64,000 bases of DNA from Chryseobacterium bernardetii (GTDB taxonomy: Bacteria > Bacteroidota > Bacteroidia > Flavobacteriales > Weeksellaceae): NCBI RefSeq assembly GCF_003815975.1, contig NZ_CP033932.1, positions 496,001 to 560,000 on the forward strand, written 5' to 3'. The notes under the pieces were generated by a model that searched no databases, was not told the DNA's origin, and saw only the letters and a list, made by a program, of their open reading frames with translations. Position numbers and translations under genes: made by a program. Positions 1 to 8,842 of this stretch are shown piece after piece (the first letter of the stretch is position 1; every line of letters starts with the position of its first letter).

Positions 1-673
1 CGTTATGACGCCTCCTGCCATCAGCACCGAAAATATTGTTCAGAACACCATCAATGCGGGAAAAAATTATGCAGAAGCATTACAAAATACAGGAGTTAAA
101 AGAGCGGTAATGCTAAGCAGTGTTGGAGCGGGATCGCCAGTAGAAAACGGGCCTATCAAAGGTCTTCATCACATTGAAAAGCTTTACCAGGAAATTGAAA
201 ACACCTCATTTACTTTTCTAAGGGCAGGCTATTTTTACACTAATTTCTTCAATGATATTCCACTGATTAAAAATGCAGGAATTATGGGTGGAAATTATCC
301 TGAAAACACGGAAATTCCAGTGGTACATCCGGCAGATATTGCCCAGGCAGCAGCCGAAGAACTGGTGAAAAATGAAACGGGTAAAAATATCCGGTATATT
401 GTAAGCGATTCCCGAAAAGCTTCTGATTTTGCCAAGGTATTGGGTGCTTCTATTGAAAAACCCGCACTTCCGTGGGTGGAATTCTCAGATGAAGACTCTT
501 TAAACGGAATGCTACAGGCCGGTTTACCACAGGATATGGCCGAATTATATGTTGAAATGGGGTTGGGAATGAAAACAGGAACCGTGCAAAAAGATTTTAT
601 TGAACACCATTCTCCTGTTACCGGAAATATTAAACTGGAGGACTTCGCTAAAGAGTTTGCAGCCCAGTTTTAA
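1..673 (+). CDS. NmrA-like NAD(P)-binding oxidoreductase, 5'-truncated by window edge
   Basis: The reading frame is open to the left edge, so the first ATG at 5 is probably internal. The N-terminal Rossmann glycine motif and first strands of this roughly 290-residue family are missing, and only the C-terminal 223 or so residues are present. The segment AVMLSSVGAG is the beta-strand/Ser stretch typical of atypical short-chain dehydrogenases of the NmrA/NAD(P)H-binding group, and VVHPADIAQAAAEEL is the usual helix after the substrate pocket. Such proteins bind NAD(P) and act as quinone reductases or redox sensors; the substrate cannot be told here. It ends 120 bp before a convergent gene, with a shared terminator between them. 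Confidence 0.8.
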   Translation, partial: VMTPPAISTENIVQNTINAGKNYAEALQNTGVKRAVMLSSVGAGSPVENGPIKGLHHIEKLYQEIENTSFTFLRAGYFYTNFFNDIPLIKNAGIMGGNYPENTEIPVVHPADIAQAAAEELVKNETGKNIRYIVSDSRKASDFAKVLGASIEKPALPWVEFSDEDSLNGMLQAGLPQDMAELYVEMGLGMKTGTVQKDFIEHHSPVTGNIKLEDFAKEFAAQF

Positions 674-697
674 ATTTAAAATTGTTGGAAAAAAAAT

Positions 698-728
698 AAA
701 AAGACTCACCTGGCTGGTGAGTCTTTTT
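698..728. terminator. Bidirectional intrinsic terminator
   Basis: A perfect 13-bp stem (698-710 pairing with 716-728) has a 5-nt loop (TGGCT). It is flanked by A-rich sequence on the left and a T-run on the right, so it can stop transcription from both sides. It lies between two convergent genes. Confidence 0.85.
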
Positions 729-793
729 ATTCTTATTTCTGTTCATAACAGGCAGCCCTTAAAGCCACCTGTTAATAAAATAAGGGTAATAAA

Positions 794-3700
794 TTAGTTC
801 TTAATTAATTTCAGTGCTTTGTTTTCTGTTCCTGTTTTTACAAGTACCAGATAAAGACCTTTTGTAAGACCTTTAACATCCATAACTATTTTTGGCCCTT
901 TCTGCTGTTTCAGAGACATTACCTGTCTTCCGGAAGCATCATACACATAAACATCCACACCGCCTTTATTATTGGCAGGAAGCATAATGCCTGTAACGTC
1001 ATCTGCCGGGTTAGGCACCAATCTGATTCCTTCTTCTGATTTCACAATATCTTTCACTCCAAGAGAAGAGGTAGGAACTATAGATTTAATAAGCCATCCA
1101 TAAGAAGTAACCTCCGGATCACTGGTTAAACGAAGTCTCACTGCAATTTCATCCCCAGGGGCAAATGCTCCTAAATTTAAAGAACTGTTCTGGAATAATG
1201 TTTCATTCACACTAGCCGCCGGAAGAGCTGCTCCTCCATTGTTCCAGTTACTGAATGAAGCTTCGTCATAAACACCCATTGTTGTCCAATTCACAAGATC
1301 TTTAGATCCTTCTACATAAGCATAATCATATTGTGCTTCAGTAAGAGCCATATGTCTCATTGTCATTGCGGAAGCTGGTCCTACAATCACCGGAGTTTTC
1401 ATATAAGTCTGATAGGTTGTATTGCTGGCATATGGATGTCCAACATTATTCAACACATTATAAGTAAATTTATTTGACACATTATCTACTACAAATTTAC
1501 CGGCTCCAATATATACATCATTGCTGGTAAAGGCAGGAACATTAATAGCAGCGGCACCGCTATTAAAGTTAATAATATCAAAAGATTTCGTATCCTTGAT
1601 TGTTTCCTTTGTTCCGTTAGAATATACCCCTGTAACCGAAATTGAGTGAACCCCTTCTGTTAAAGTTGAAGTAGTGGTAAATGTATAATCTGTATTGGGC
1701 TGAGTGCTGGAAATTGTTGAAACATAAGTATTATCAACATATACCTTCAGACTCGTGATTTGTGAATTTGTATAATTAAAGACAGCCTTAGCTTTCATAT
1801 CATGAATGGCTACCTGATTAGCACTCTTTATAATTGGGCGTGCTACGTATTCCGGAAGCACGTAGGTTGCCAGCTCAGGAATAGTAGCTGTCCATACTCC
1901 TCTACCATGGGTCGCCAGAACTACCTGGTCATTCACAATTTTCATGTTCCAGATAGAAACCGGAGGCATAGTAGTTACAAGAGACCATGTTGCACCACTA
2001 TCTACTGTTTCAAATATTCCAATATCAGTTCCAGCCCAAAGAATTTTGTCATCAAATGGCATTTCAATTAAACTATGTACCGGGACATTCGGGAAGCCTG
2101 TGGAAACAGATCCTGCACTATACCCGGAAATATCTGTCCATGTTGCACCAAAATCATTGGTTTTAACCACCTTTGGCTGGCCGGCTACAGAGAAAAGCAC
2201 ATAAGCTCTGGATTCCGTTGTATTTGATGCTGCTATTCCACTGATATAGTAGCTACCTGTTGTTGGCATGCTACCTGTTGTTTTGGTAAAGGTAGTTCCG
2301 TTATCTTTTGAAACGTTGATCTTATAAGCTGTTCCTGTTCCTCCTGAAACAGCAGATCCAGCCCAGACTACATCAGGGTTTGCTACAGATACTTTAACGG
2401 TTGCATATGAATCTCCTCCAAGCCAGGTTCCATTGTTTGCGACTGTAAAGGTTGTTAAGCCCCACGTCCTACCGAAATCAGGAGATTTCCAAACTCCTTT
2501 AGAGGATACTGTAAATATAACATCAGGGTTGTTATTGGCATTAGCTAATTTTGAATAGAATGGAGACAATGCCGATCCATAATCTGCGTTTCTGGCTGTA
2601 AAACGACCGTTAAGATTTACTCCCTGCTCTGTTCTTACAAAGTTATTATACTGTGACCCAAATATCATTTCATTAGGCTTATTATAGTTCCAAAGGGCTT
2701 CAAAGCCATCCCCTCCCAATAAGGATAAGTAGTTAGAAGTACTTGAAGACGGAGCTGTAATGGTAGCTGATGATCCGTTATCCTGAGCCCCAGTAACATA
2801 AGCATCTGCTCCGTTCTTTTTGTCTGCACCGTAGAACTGTGTGGTATTAAGTCCTGTTACAGGGCTACTCCAATCTCCCTGGGTTTCTCCCGGGTTTGTT
2901 TTATATTGTGTGGAATATACCCCACCGTCATTTGTCAATAATAATCTGAATTGTGCAGGGTTTGCCGGATCAACCTGGCAAACTATGCCATGCTGGTCAG
3001 GATGAACAGACGTATTAAGGTAGGAAGTATTATACCCACTTGCTATGGAAAGTACATTATATGAGTTATCCGTAGTATCTACTGTAACCTTTGCAACAGA
3101 AACTCCACCTACGTAAATAATATTTTCATTAAACGGATGGGCTGCAATAGCATTATCATACCATCCCTGATCTCCAAGGATTTCTTTACTGTTCCCGGTC
3201 TTATAAGTCAGAGCCTGAAAGTTGGTTCCTGCGTTGGCAGACATATATATTCCTGTAGTAGTACCTTCCTGGCAGCTCAGATAAATTTTATTCTGATTAA
3301 CAGGAGATACAGCGATCTCTATTCTTTTTATTGCTTTGTTCAGAGCCAGTGCATCAAATACTTTTGTCCAGGTTGCCCCGCCATCTGCAGATTTAAGAAC
3401 TCCTAAAGTATTAACAGAAGCATATATTGCACTGAAATCGCTGGTTGCAACAATATCCTGAGTAGAAACATAATTCGTTCCACTTACCATTGACCCTGTA
3501 AAGGTCTGGTTCCAGGTAGTTCCGCCATCCTGGGTTACATAGATTCCTTTTGAAGTAGCCGCCAACAGGTGGTTTGCATTGGCAGGGTTTACCAATAATC
3601 TTCCTACATCACCAAAAGCGGCAGTGTTCAATAATCTAGTCCAGTGTTCTCCTGCATCTGTAGATTTTATAAGACCTGTTCCTGTAATCTTATCTAAATT

Positions 3701-4537
3701 ACCAAATGGCTCTCCTGTTCCTGCATAAACAACATTCGGATTTTGTGCAGAGATAGCAATTGTAGAAGTCGCCAAGTTAGGAACTGCAAAATCTGTAGTA
3801 TTTTTCCATGTTGTTCCGGCATTATCAGTAATCCAGACTCCTCCTCCCACTGATCCTACATACCATTTGTTAGGATTCTGAGGTGAAACTACAATGCTCC
3901 TGTCTCTCCCGGGAATATTATTAGGACCTCTCTCTGTAAACACTACATTATTAATGGAATAGGTGCCGTTTTTAGCAGCAATTGCAGACTTCTGCTTAGC
4001 TTGTTTAAGAGTCGCACTGTTAAGCGCTTTGTCATATTCCTTCAACAAATTTCCATCTTCATAGAGCATTTTATTAGTACCAATCGGCATTGTGATCTTA
4101 CGTCTGTACTCTGCCATTTCTTCAATTCCTTTTTTCTCTTTCACCCCTGTTTCCTGCTCCCTCAATTTTTTATCAGCACGATGCCCCATAACCATTTCTC
4201 CAGGTTTCGCCATGTTCATCAGCAACTCCTTTCTTAGCTGAGTTTCTTCAGCTCCATCACCAAGATTTTCAAAAATTTTATTAAACTTCGGGTCATTATA
4301 AGCAAGTATCTTTTTCAGATTTTGCTCTTTCTGTACCTGAGCATAAACTTTTTTATCATCTGAAACTTTAATCTTATCCAGTTCAGTTGATTCTTTTTCT
4401 TTCTGCCTACCTATTCCGTCAGTATTTGACGACGGTGGGCGGCTTGTGTCTGCCTGTGTATTGAAATGCTGACATGCATTCAATAAAAAAACAGCGCTTA
4501 TTACAATTGCCCCATTTCTGATGTAGTTTTTTTTCAT
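794..4537 (-). CDS. Large Asp-box (VPS10/BNR-like) surface protein with lipobox and T9SS sorting domain
   Basis: This 1247-residue exported protein starts with a lipoprotein-type signal (hydrophobic stretch then LLNAC, Cys22). About nine Asp-box motifs of the S/T-x-D-x-G-x-T-W type (for example TDNAGTTWKN, SADGGATWTK, TVDSGATWSL) follow, the hallmark of sialidase/sortilin-like beta-propellers. The last 75 or so residues form a T9SS type A sorting domain (LVPNPADD, then VYVYDASGRQV, ending ALKLIKN). Expected role: a cell-surface or secreted propeller protein of unknown ligand. It is related to the 949-residue protein at 14815-17664; both begin the propeller with a WxxRGP/FTERGP-like segment. 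A small lipoprotein gene ends 6 bp upstream, so the two are probably cotranscribed. The lipobox together with a T9SS domain is unusual. Confidence 0.85.
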   Translation of the reverse strand: MKKNYIRNGAIVISAVFLLNACQHFNTQADTSRPPSSNTDGIGRQKEKESTELDKIKVSDDKKVYAQVQKEQNLKKILAYNDPKFNKIFENLGDGAEETQLRKELLMNMAKPGEMVMGHRADKKLREQETGVKEKKGIEEMAEYRRKITMPIGTNKMLYEDGNLLKEYDKALNSATLKQAKQKSAIAAKNGTYSINNVVFTERGPNNIPGRDRSIVVSPQNPNKWYVGSVGGGVWITDNAGTTWKNTTDFAVPNLATSTIAISAQNPNVVYAGTGEPFGNLDKITGTGLIKSTDAGEHWTRLLNTAAFGDVGRLLVNPANANHLLAATSKGIYVTQDGGTTWNQTFTGSMVSGTNYVSTQDIVATSDFSAIYASVNTLGVLKSADGGATWTKVFDALALNKAIKRIEIAVSPVNQNKIYLSCQEGTTTGIYMSANAGTNFQALTYKTGNSKEILGDQGWYDNAIAAHPFNENIIYVGGVSVAKVTVDTTDNSYNVLSIASGYNTSYLNTSVHPDQHGIVCQVDPANPAQFRLLLTNDGGVYSTQYKTNPGETQGDWSSPVTGLNTTQFYGADKKNGADAYVTGAQDNGSSATITAPSSSTSNYLSLLGGDGFEALWNYNKPNEMIFGSQYNNFVRTEQGVNLNGRFTARNADYGSALSPFYSKLANANNNPDVIFTVSSKGVWKSPDFGRTWGLTTFTVANNGTWLGGDSYATVKVSVANPDVVWAGSAVSGGTGTAYKINVSKDNGTTFTKTTGSMPTTGSYYISGIAASNTTESRAYVLFSVAGQPKVVKTNDFGATWTDISGYSAGSVSTGFPNVPVHSLIEMPFDDKILWAGTDIGIFETVDSGATWSLVTTMPPVSIWNMKIVNDQVVLATHGRGVWTATIPELATYVLPEYVARPIIKSANQVAIHDMKAKAVFNYTNSQITSLKVYVDNTYVSTISSTQPNTDYTFTTTSTLTEGVHSISVTGVYSNGTKETIKDTKSFDIINFNSGAAAINVPAFTSNDVYIGAGKFVVDNVSNKFTYNVLNNVGHPYASNTTYQTYMKTPVIVGPASAMTMRHMALTEAQYDYAYVEGSKDLVNWTTMGVYDEASFSNWNNGGAALPAASVNETLFQNSSLNLGAFAPGDEIAVRLRLTSDPEVTSYGWLIKSIVPTSSLGVKDIVKSEEGIRLVPNPADDVTGIMLPANNKGGVDVYVYDASGRQVMSLKQQKGPKIVMDVKGLTKGLYLVLVKTGTENKALKLIKN

Positions 4538-4543
4538 GTGTAG

Positions 4544-4915
4544 TTATTTTATAGGTATTAAAATTTTATTATCATTTTCCTTATCATCTACTTCTATTTC
4601 CGTTTTCATCACTTTACGATAAGGTATTATAACAAGAACATTATCTGATCTCCAATAAATGGAGTCTGCAAGAATTCTTGTTTCATTTTTTTTAAGAATA
4701 TTTGTTTTGGCTTCTGTTACATAATAGGTAAGCCACCTTCCGGGGTCTAGAGGGTTATCTTCGAACTGATAAAAGAGAATAAACCTGTTATCAGGGCTTA
4801 GTTTTCTGGAATATTTATTTTCCATTTCATTACTTACAAAACCTGTTTTAACAGAGGGTTTACAACAAATCAACAACAATATTATTATACTGGTAAAAAT
4901 TTTCATAAAATCCAA
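4544..4915 (-). CDS. Small putative lipoprotein, unknown function
   Basis: This 123-residue protein has an N-terminal hydrophobic segment ending in LLICC, a plausible lipobox, so it is likely attached to a membrane in the envelope. An internal Met at position 4 (MKIFTS) is an equally good start. I recognise no domain; the rest is a short, charged, probably beta-rich region (DNRFILFYQFEDNP, then a VLVIIPYRK strand). It lies 6 bp upstream of the large Asp-box T9SS gene and is probably in the same transcript. Confidence 0.65.
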   Translation of the reverse strand: MDFMKIFTSIIILLLICCKPSVKTGFVSNEMENKYSRKLSPDNRFILFYQFEDNPLDPGRWLTYYVTEAKTNILKKNETRILADSIYWRSDNVLVIIPYRKVMKTEIEVDDKENDNKILIPIK

Positions 4916-5049
4916 AATAATTCACTTTTAAAGATATAAAAAAAATAATATAGCAGTGATAAAAAATTGAAACAAAAACTATCAATAATCTAATCTATAT
5001 TTATATTTTTAATTAATATTTACATATTGAATTTCAAAGTTTACCATAA

Positions 5050-5094
5050 CATAAACAGTTTCGGCGCACCTTTGGTGCGCCGAAACTGTTTATG
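5050..5094. repeat. Long perfect palindrome (21-bp arms, 3-nt loop)
   Basis: Positions 5050-5070 are the exact reverse complement of 5074-5094, with TTT as loop. The core (CGGCGCACC) is much more GC-rich than its surroundings. It follows a second hairpin that already ends the phosphodiesterase gene, so it may be a back-up terminator or a dispersed REP-like palindrome. Confidence 0.8.
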
Positions 5095-5107
5095 AAAGTT
5101 TATAAAA

Positions 5108-5136
5108 AAACCGCAAGATTGAGCGTCTTGCGGTTT
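5108..5136 (-). terminator. Terminator of the phosphodiesterase gene
   Basis: An 11-bp stem (5108-5118 with 5126-5136) is followed on the minus strand by a run of seven T. It lies 10 bp after the stop codon of the gene at 5146-6429. Confidence 0.85.
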
Positions 5137-5145
5137 GTTAGCTAT

Positions 5146-6429
5146 TTATTTCTTTTCTTTTAAGATCTTTCCTAAAATCTTAAGTTTTCCATCAATAGGC
5201 TGTTCAATTTTTAATCCTAAAACCTCAGCAACTAGAGGATAAACATTGATATTGGTAAATTCACCGATTTCCATATTATTTTTGAACTCTGGTCCCCAAG
5301 CGTAAAAAGTTGCCTTCATTTCAGGGACAGCCTTGGGATTATACCCATGTTTCCCTACAGAAGTTTTCTTTCCTTTTTCAAGAAATATTTTCGGAGCTTT
5401 GGGAAGAAGAAGAATCTGCCCTATTCTGTTATATTTATCATCTCTTGTAGCGAAGTGAAGATATTTTGGTAATTTCTTATCTAAATAAACTTCATAATCG
5501 TCAGTTTTCTGAGCTTTTAATTCTTTATAAACTTTTTTTACCTCATCCGGGTTCTTCACATATACTCTTAGAAGGGTCTGGGAATTATAAAAATCAAATC
5601 TGTTTTTATCAAAAAGAAGAGCCGGAATTTCCAAAGGAGTTCCTCCATCAACCTTAATCATTCCGTGGTCTGAAACAAAAACAAAATTGACATTCTTTAA
5701 TCCTAAATCATTTACTTTCTGAACAAGATCTCCAATAGCCTGATCAATCAGGTGAACAGCAGCTTCCGTTTCTTTGGTATCCGGGCCAAAGTGGTGACCG
5801 CTCCCATCCACCTCCGGAAAGTATAATGATATGAAATGTGGTCTTTTATCTTCCGGAAGTTTAAGCCAGTTCACAACTTTTTCTACTTTTTCGGATGGTG
5901 TAAATTTTTCATGATAAGGATAATAGTAGGTAGGTCTCATTCCTCCCGCATCACTGGCAGATCCTACCCACATTAGAGATGCAGATACCATTCCCTGCTT
6001 TTCAGCTAATCCCCAAAGAGGAATTCCGCCGTACCAGCTTCCGTCTTCTGCATTTTTTTTATTGCTCATCGCGTAATTTTCTTTTCTCTTATAATCGTAG
6101 AAAAAATTATCGATCAAACCGTGATGAGAAGGGTAAAGCCCGGTGATAAGGCTCCAATGATTAGGAAAAGTAATACTCGGGTAGCTTGGAATCATAGCTT
6201 CTGCTTTTACTCCGCTATCAGAAAGTTTCAACAGATTTTCAGCATTGTATTTTTTAGCATAATCATAACGAAAACCATCGGTGGAGATCATGATAACATA
6301 TGGTTTAGACTGGGCTTCCAGACTGTTCAGCCGACCTGGCACTACTACTTGGGCAGTGTCTATAGCTCCCTGTTGGGCAAAAACTGTTAAGGAAAAAAAG
6401 AGCAGTAAAAAATATATTCCTCGCTTCAT
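5146..6429 (-). CDS. Exported type I phosphodiesterase / nucleotide pyrophosphatase (NPP family, alkaline phosphatase superfamily)
   Basis: A 427-residue protein with a signal peptide (MKRGIYFLLL to VFAQQG), so periplasmic or secreted. The metal- and substrate-binding set of the NPP family is visible: Asp51 in STDGFR, the catalytic Thr87 in SITFPNH, Asp/His in PEVDGSGHHFGPD, Asp-His in SDHGM, and a late His in GKHGYNP. These coordinate two zinc ions, and enzymes of this kind hydrolyse nucleotide or lysophospholipid phosphodiester bonds. The exact substrate is not clear. A TAACTTTG box at 6447-6454 on the minus strand could be the -7 promoter element. A strong terminator follows the gene, so it is probably a single-gene transcript. 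Confidence 0.88.
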   Translation of the reverse strand: MKRGIYFLLLFFSLTVFAQQGAIDTAQVVVPGRLNSLEAQSKPYVIMISTDGFRYDYAKKYNAENLLKLSDSGVKAEAMIPSYPSITFPNHWSLITGLYPSHHGLIDNFFYDYKRKENYAMSNKKNAEDGSWYGGIPLWGLAEKQGMVSASLMWVGSASDAGGMRPTYYYPYHEKFTPSEKVEKVVNWLKLPEDKRPHFISLYFPEVDGSGHHFGPDTKETEAAVHLIDQAIGDLVQKVNDLGLKNVNFVFVSDHGMIKVDGGTPLEIPALLFDKNRFDFYNSQTLLRVYVKNPDEVKKVYKELKAQKTDDYEVYLDKKLPKYLHFATRDDKYNRIGQILLLPKAPKIFLEKGKKTSVGKHGYNPKAVPEMKATFYAWGPEFKNNMEIGEFTNINVYPLVAEVLGLKIEQPIDGKLKILGKILKEKK

Positions 6430-6536
6430 TATTTAAAAATTTTCAGCAAAGTTACATTCTCTACTGCTCCCTGAAAAGTTTAAGAGGTTAAAAGTATATT
6501 AAAAACCTTTTATTTTTAAATGGAAATAAAAACCGC

Positions 6537-7373
6537 TTAAATGTTACGTATCATTTCAAACTGGGATAACCAATTTTGAAGCCCTATTTTTTTATCCAGA
6601 AATGCGTCTGTCTCTTTAGACGTATCATCAACATTATTAATCGCGACAGGCTGTCCATCAGCAATAGCAGCAAATAGTGCAGAACCTATTCCCTGTTGTC
6701 TATAATCTGTGTGTACAGCAATCTGAAGCACTTTGCTTGCACCAGGATTGTAAATGATATATCCTACCAGCTTTTCATCCGAATAAGCTCCCAAAGTCTT
6801 ATACATTTCCGGCATAGGATTCAATACATAAACAGATCCCTGCCATGACGGTTCAATATCCCAAAAAGTACGGAGATTCTCCCATTGAAGGTCCTTCATT
6901 TCTTTTATGGTAATCATAGAGTTTTCCAGCCCTGAATTGATATTTCCTTTAAAACAAAGCAATTTTCTAATGATGGTAAAGCCTAAATTTTCATAAGCCC
7001 TGATTGCTGCAGTATTTCCCTGAATCACTTCAAGCAGCAATACATCCGCTCCTCTTTCTTTTAAAACAGGAATGATAAAGTCATACATTTTCCTTACAAG
7101 CCCTTTTCCTCTGCTTTCCGGCACAACACCGGTTCCGCCATTGTAAATAATTTTCTTCCCGTTCTCCTGCTTTTCGGATTGAAGGATGAAACTCACTAAT
7201 TTTCCTTCTTCAAAAGCACCCACTGAAATATTCATATCTAATTTTTCAGCATTAATTTTTGCGGCAAGTACTTCTTTTGTAAGATGAAAGGGAACGATAT
7301 AATCGGAAAAAGAAAGGTTAAATATGGCTAAAAGTTCATCTATTTCAACATTGGCTAAGGTTTTAAATTCCAT
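6537..7373 (-). CDS. GNAT family N-acetyltransferase with two GNAT domains
   Basis: About 278 residues. The N-terminal GNAT domain has the acetyl-CoA loop in VVPESRGKGLVRKMYDF and a GNTAAIRAYENLGF segment. A second, shorter domain has IAVHTDYRQQGIGSALF, again the Q/RxxGxG/A loop. It transfers acetyl groups to an unknown amine substrate in the cytoplasm. A longer reading frame begins at 7436, but I chose the Met at 7373 (MEFKTL). A TATATTTG promoter box lies at 7434-7441, which would put the transcript start downstream of the earlier ATG, and the extra N-terminal residues do not look like part of the family. Confidence 0.82.
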   Translation of the reverse strand: MEFKTLANVEIDELLAIFNLSFSDYIVPFHLTKEVLAAKINAEKLDMNISVGAFEEGKLVSFILQSEKQENGKKIIYNGGTGVVPESRGKGLVRKMYDFIIPVLKERGADVLLLEVIQGNTAAIRAYENLGFTIIRKLLCFKGNINSGLENSMITIKEMKDLQWENLRTFWDIEPSWQGSVYVLNPMPEMYKTLGAYSDEKLVGYIIYNPGASKVLQIAVHTDYRQQGIGSALFAAIADGQPVAINNVDDTSKETDAFLDKKIGLQNWLSQFEMIRNI

Positions 7374-7477
7374 TGGCTGTAAAAATGTTATAAGGCTAAA
7401 AAAACTGCCTTTTGTTAAGGACCAAGATTCACACAAATATATAAATTTTAAAGCAGAGCTGGTTTAAGAAAAAAAAT

Positions 7478-7503
7478 GATACCCCTAAAAGATCAGAGGT
7501 ATC
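7478..7503 (-). terminator. Terminator after the DOMON-T9SS gene
   Basis: A 9-bp stem with one mismatch (7478-7486 with 7495-7503) is followed on the minus strand by an eight-base T-run. It ends the five-gene envelope operon (10586 to 7536). Confidence 0.75.
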
Positions 7504-7535
7504 CGTTTTTAAAAAAGATATTTAGGTGTGTTTTT

Positions 7536-8315
7536 TTATTCTTTGATTAGCTTTTCATAAGACAGGTTTCCATCTTTAAGCAGGATTTCAATATAGTAAT
7601 TTCCTGGTCTTAAATCTTCAACACTCATGCTTTCGCTTTCAGGTTTTACTGATTTTACCTTTCTGCCGGCTGCGTCGTAGATATCAACAGACTTTATTTT
7701 ATCAAAGTTTTTGAAACTTACTGTTGCTTTAGCAGGGTTAGGGTAAAGAACTACTTTTTTACTTTCAATAGCCAGATCGTTAGTCCCTAAAACAGATGCA
7801 AATGTACCCGTCGCATAACCTGCAACTCCGCCATGCCCACTCGCTACATTAAAAGTAGCAGAACCTGGTCTTACCCCTGCAATATTAATTGTATTTGTAG
7901 TAGAATATGGGAGTTGATAATCATTCGTATCAGAATTTGTAAGATCTCTGGTTAATGTTAAAGTTCTTATTCCGGCATTCACATTATCGCTTACAATAGT
8001 CCAGTTCTGAGTTGCATCAACCGGAGGCTGCATAATTCCACTGAAATTCCTGTCTGTAAGTGCAGGTGTAGTTTGTGTTGTATAAACCAAAGCATCTCCC
8101 GCAGACATACTAAAACCTTGATCTACTCCTATTCCAAATCCAAACCACCTGTCTGACGGACCTTTCAAAACCAGTGTAACTTTAGAAGTTGTGTTGTCTA
8201 AAGTAAAATTTGCAATCATGCCATTACCTGACAATGTCATATCACCTGTAGATTTTTGCTGTGAAAAGCTTGAAACACCTACTAACAGAGAAAGAAAAAA
8301 TACAATTCTTTTCAT
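7536..8315 (-). CDS. DOMON-like domain protein with T9SS sorting domain
   Basis: A 259-residue exported protein with a signal peptide (MKRIVFFLSL to SFSQQ). Residues of roughly 25-170 look like a DOMON domain (NFTLDNTTSKVTLVLKG, then DRWFGFGIG and a MSAGDALV stretch), a beta-sandwich that in other proteins binds heme or sugar. The last 75 or so residues are a T9SS type A sorting domain (VVLYPNPAKA, SVDIYDAAGRKV, LRPGNYYIEI). It is therefore expected on the surface or released. It is the last gene of an operon that also codes for a c-type cytochrome, which makes a heme/redox role more likely, but this is inference. Confidence 0.78.
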   Translation of the reverse strand: MKRIVFFLSLLVGVSSFSQQKSTGDMTLSGNGMIANFTLDNTTSKVTLVLKGPSDRWFGFGIGVDQGFSMSAGDALVYTTQTTPALTDRNFSGIMQPPVDATQNWTIVSDNVNAGIRTLTLTRDLTNSDTNDYQLPYSTTNTINIAGVRPGSATFNVASGHGGVAGYATGTFASVLGTNDLAIESKKVVLYPNPAKATVSFKNFDKIKSVDIYDAAGRKVKSVKPESESMSVEDLRPGNYYIEILLKDGNLSYEKLIKE

Positions 8316-8317
8316 AT

Positions 8318-8842
8318 TTAATTTTTTAAAAGGTTGATAATATCTTTATTATTGGTTTGCAAAGCATATTCAAAAGGAGTCATACCTTGTGAATCTTTGA
8401 TAGACTTATCTGCTTTATTTTTGAGTAATAATTCAGCTAACTCTTTATTACCAAATTTCACAGCCCAAAACAGTGGAGTAGCTCCTGTTTCATCTGCAAT
8501 ATTTGGATTGGCCTTCTTATTTAACAAATACACTACCAGATCTTTATTATACTTTACAGAAAGTCCTGATAAGGCTGTTCCTTGCTGACTTTTATAATTA
8601 ATGTCTTTCACATTATCTATCAAAAATTTGGCTACTTCAATATTGCCCCGATAGCATGCTAAAATCAAAGGTGAAAAACCATTTTCATTCACCTGATTAA
8701 TGACATCCGGATTCTGCTTCATCAATTCCTGTACTTCAGCAACTGTTCCGCTTCTGGCAATATCAAATATTGATTTGACTTTTTCCTGGGCAGATAACAA
8801 TGAGCCCAGGAATAGTCCTAACAATAAGATTATATTTTTCAT
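8318..8842 (-). CDS. Exported ankyrin-repeat protein
   Basis: A 174-residue protein with a signal peptide (MKNIILLLGL to LLSAQE) followed by four ankyrin repeats from about residue 30 to the end (NENGFSPLILACYRGNIEVA, QGTALSGLSVKYN, TGATPLFWAVKFGNKELAEL, QGMTPFEYALQ). Ankyrin repeats bind proteins; periplasmic ankyrin proteins beside redox enzymes are known, for example AnkB near catalase in Pseudomonas. Its ATG overlaps the stop of the YceI gene by 4 bp (ATGA) and its end is 2 bp from the DOMON-T9SS gene, so translation is probably coupled. Confidence 0.85.
   Translation of the reverse strand: MKNIILLLGLFLGSLLSAQEKVKSIFDIARSGTVAEVQELMKQNPDVINQVNENGFSPLILACYRGNIEVAKFLIDNVKDINYKSQQGTALSGLSVKYNKDLVVYLLNKKANPNIADETGATPLFWAVKFGNKELAELLLKNKADKSIKDSQGMTPFEYALQTNNKDIINLLKN

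Noticed and set aside
600..797. Plus-strand frame of 65 codons
   Set aside because: It overlaps the end of the NmrA-like gene and runs through the terminator hairpin; no family features.
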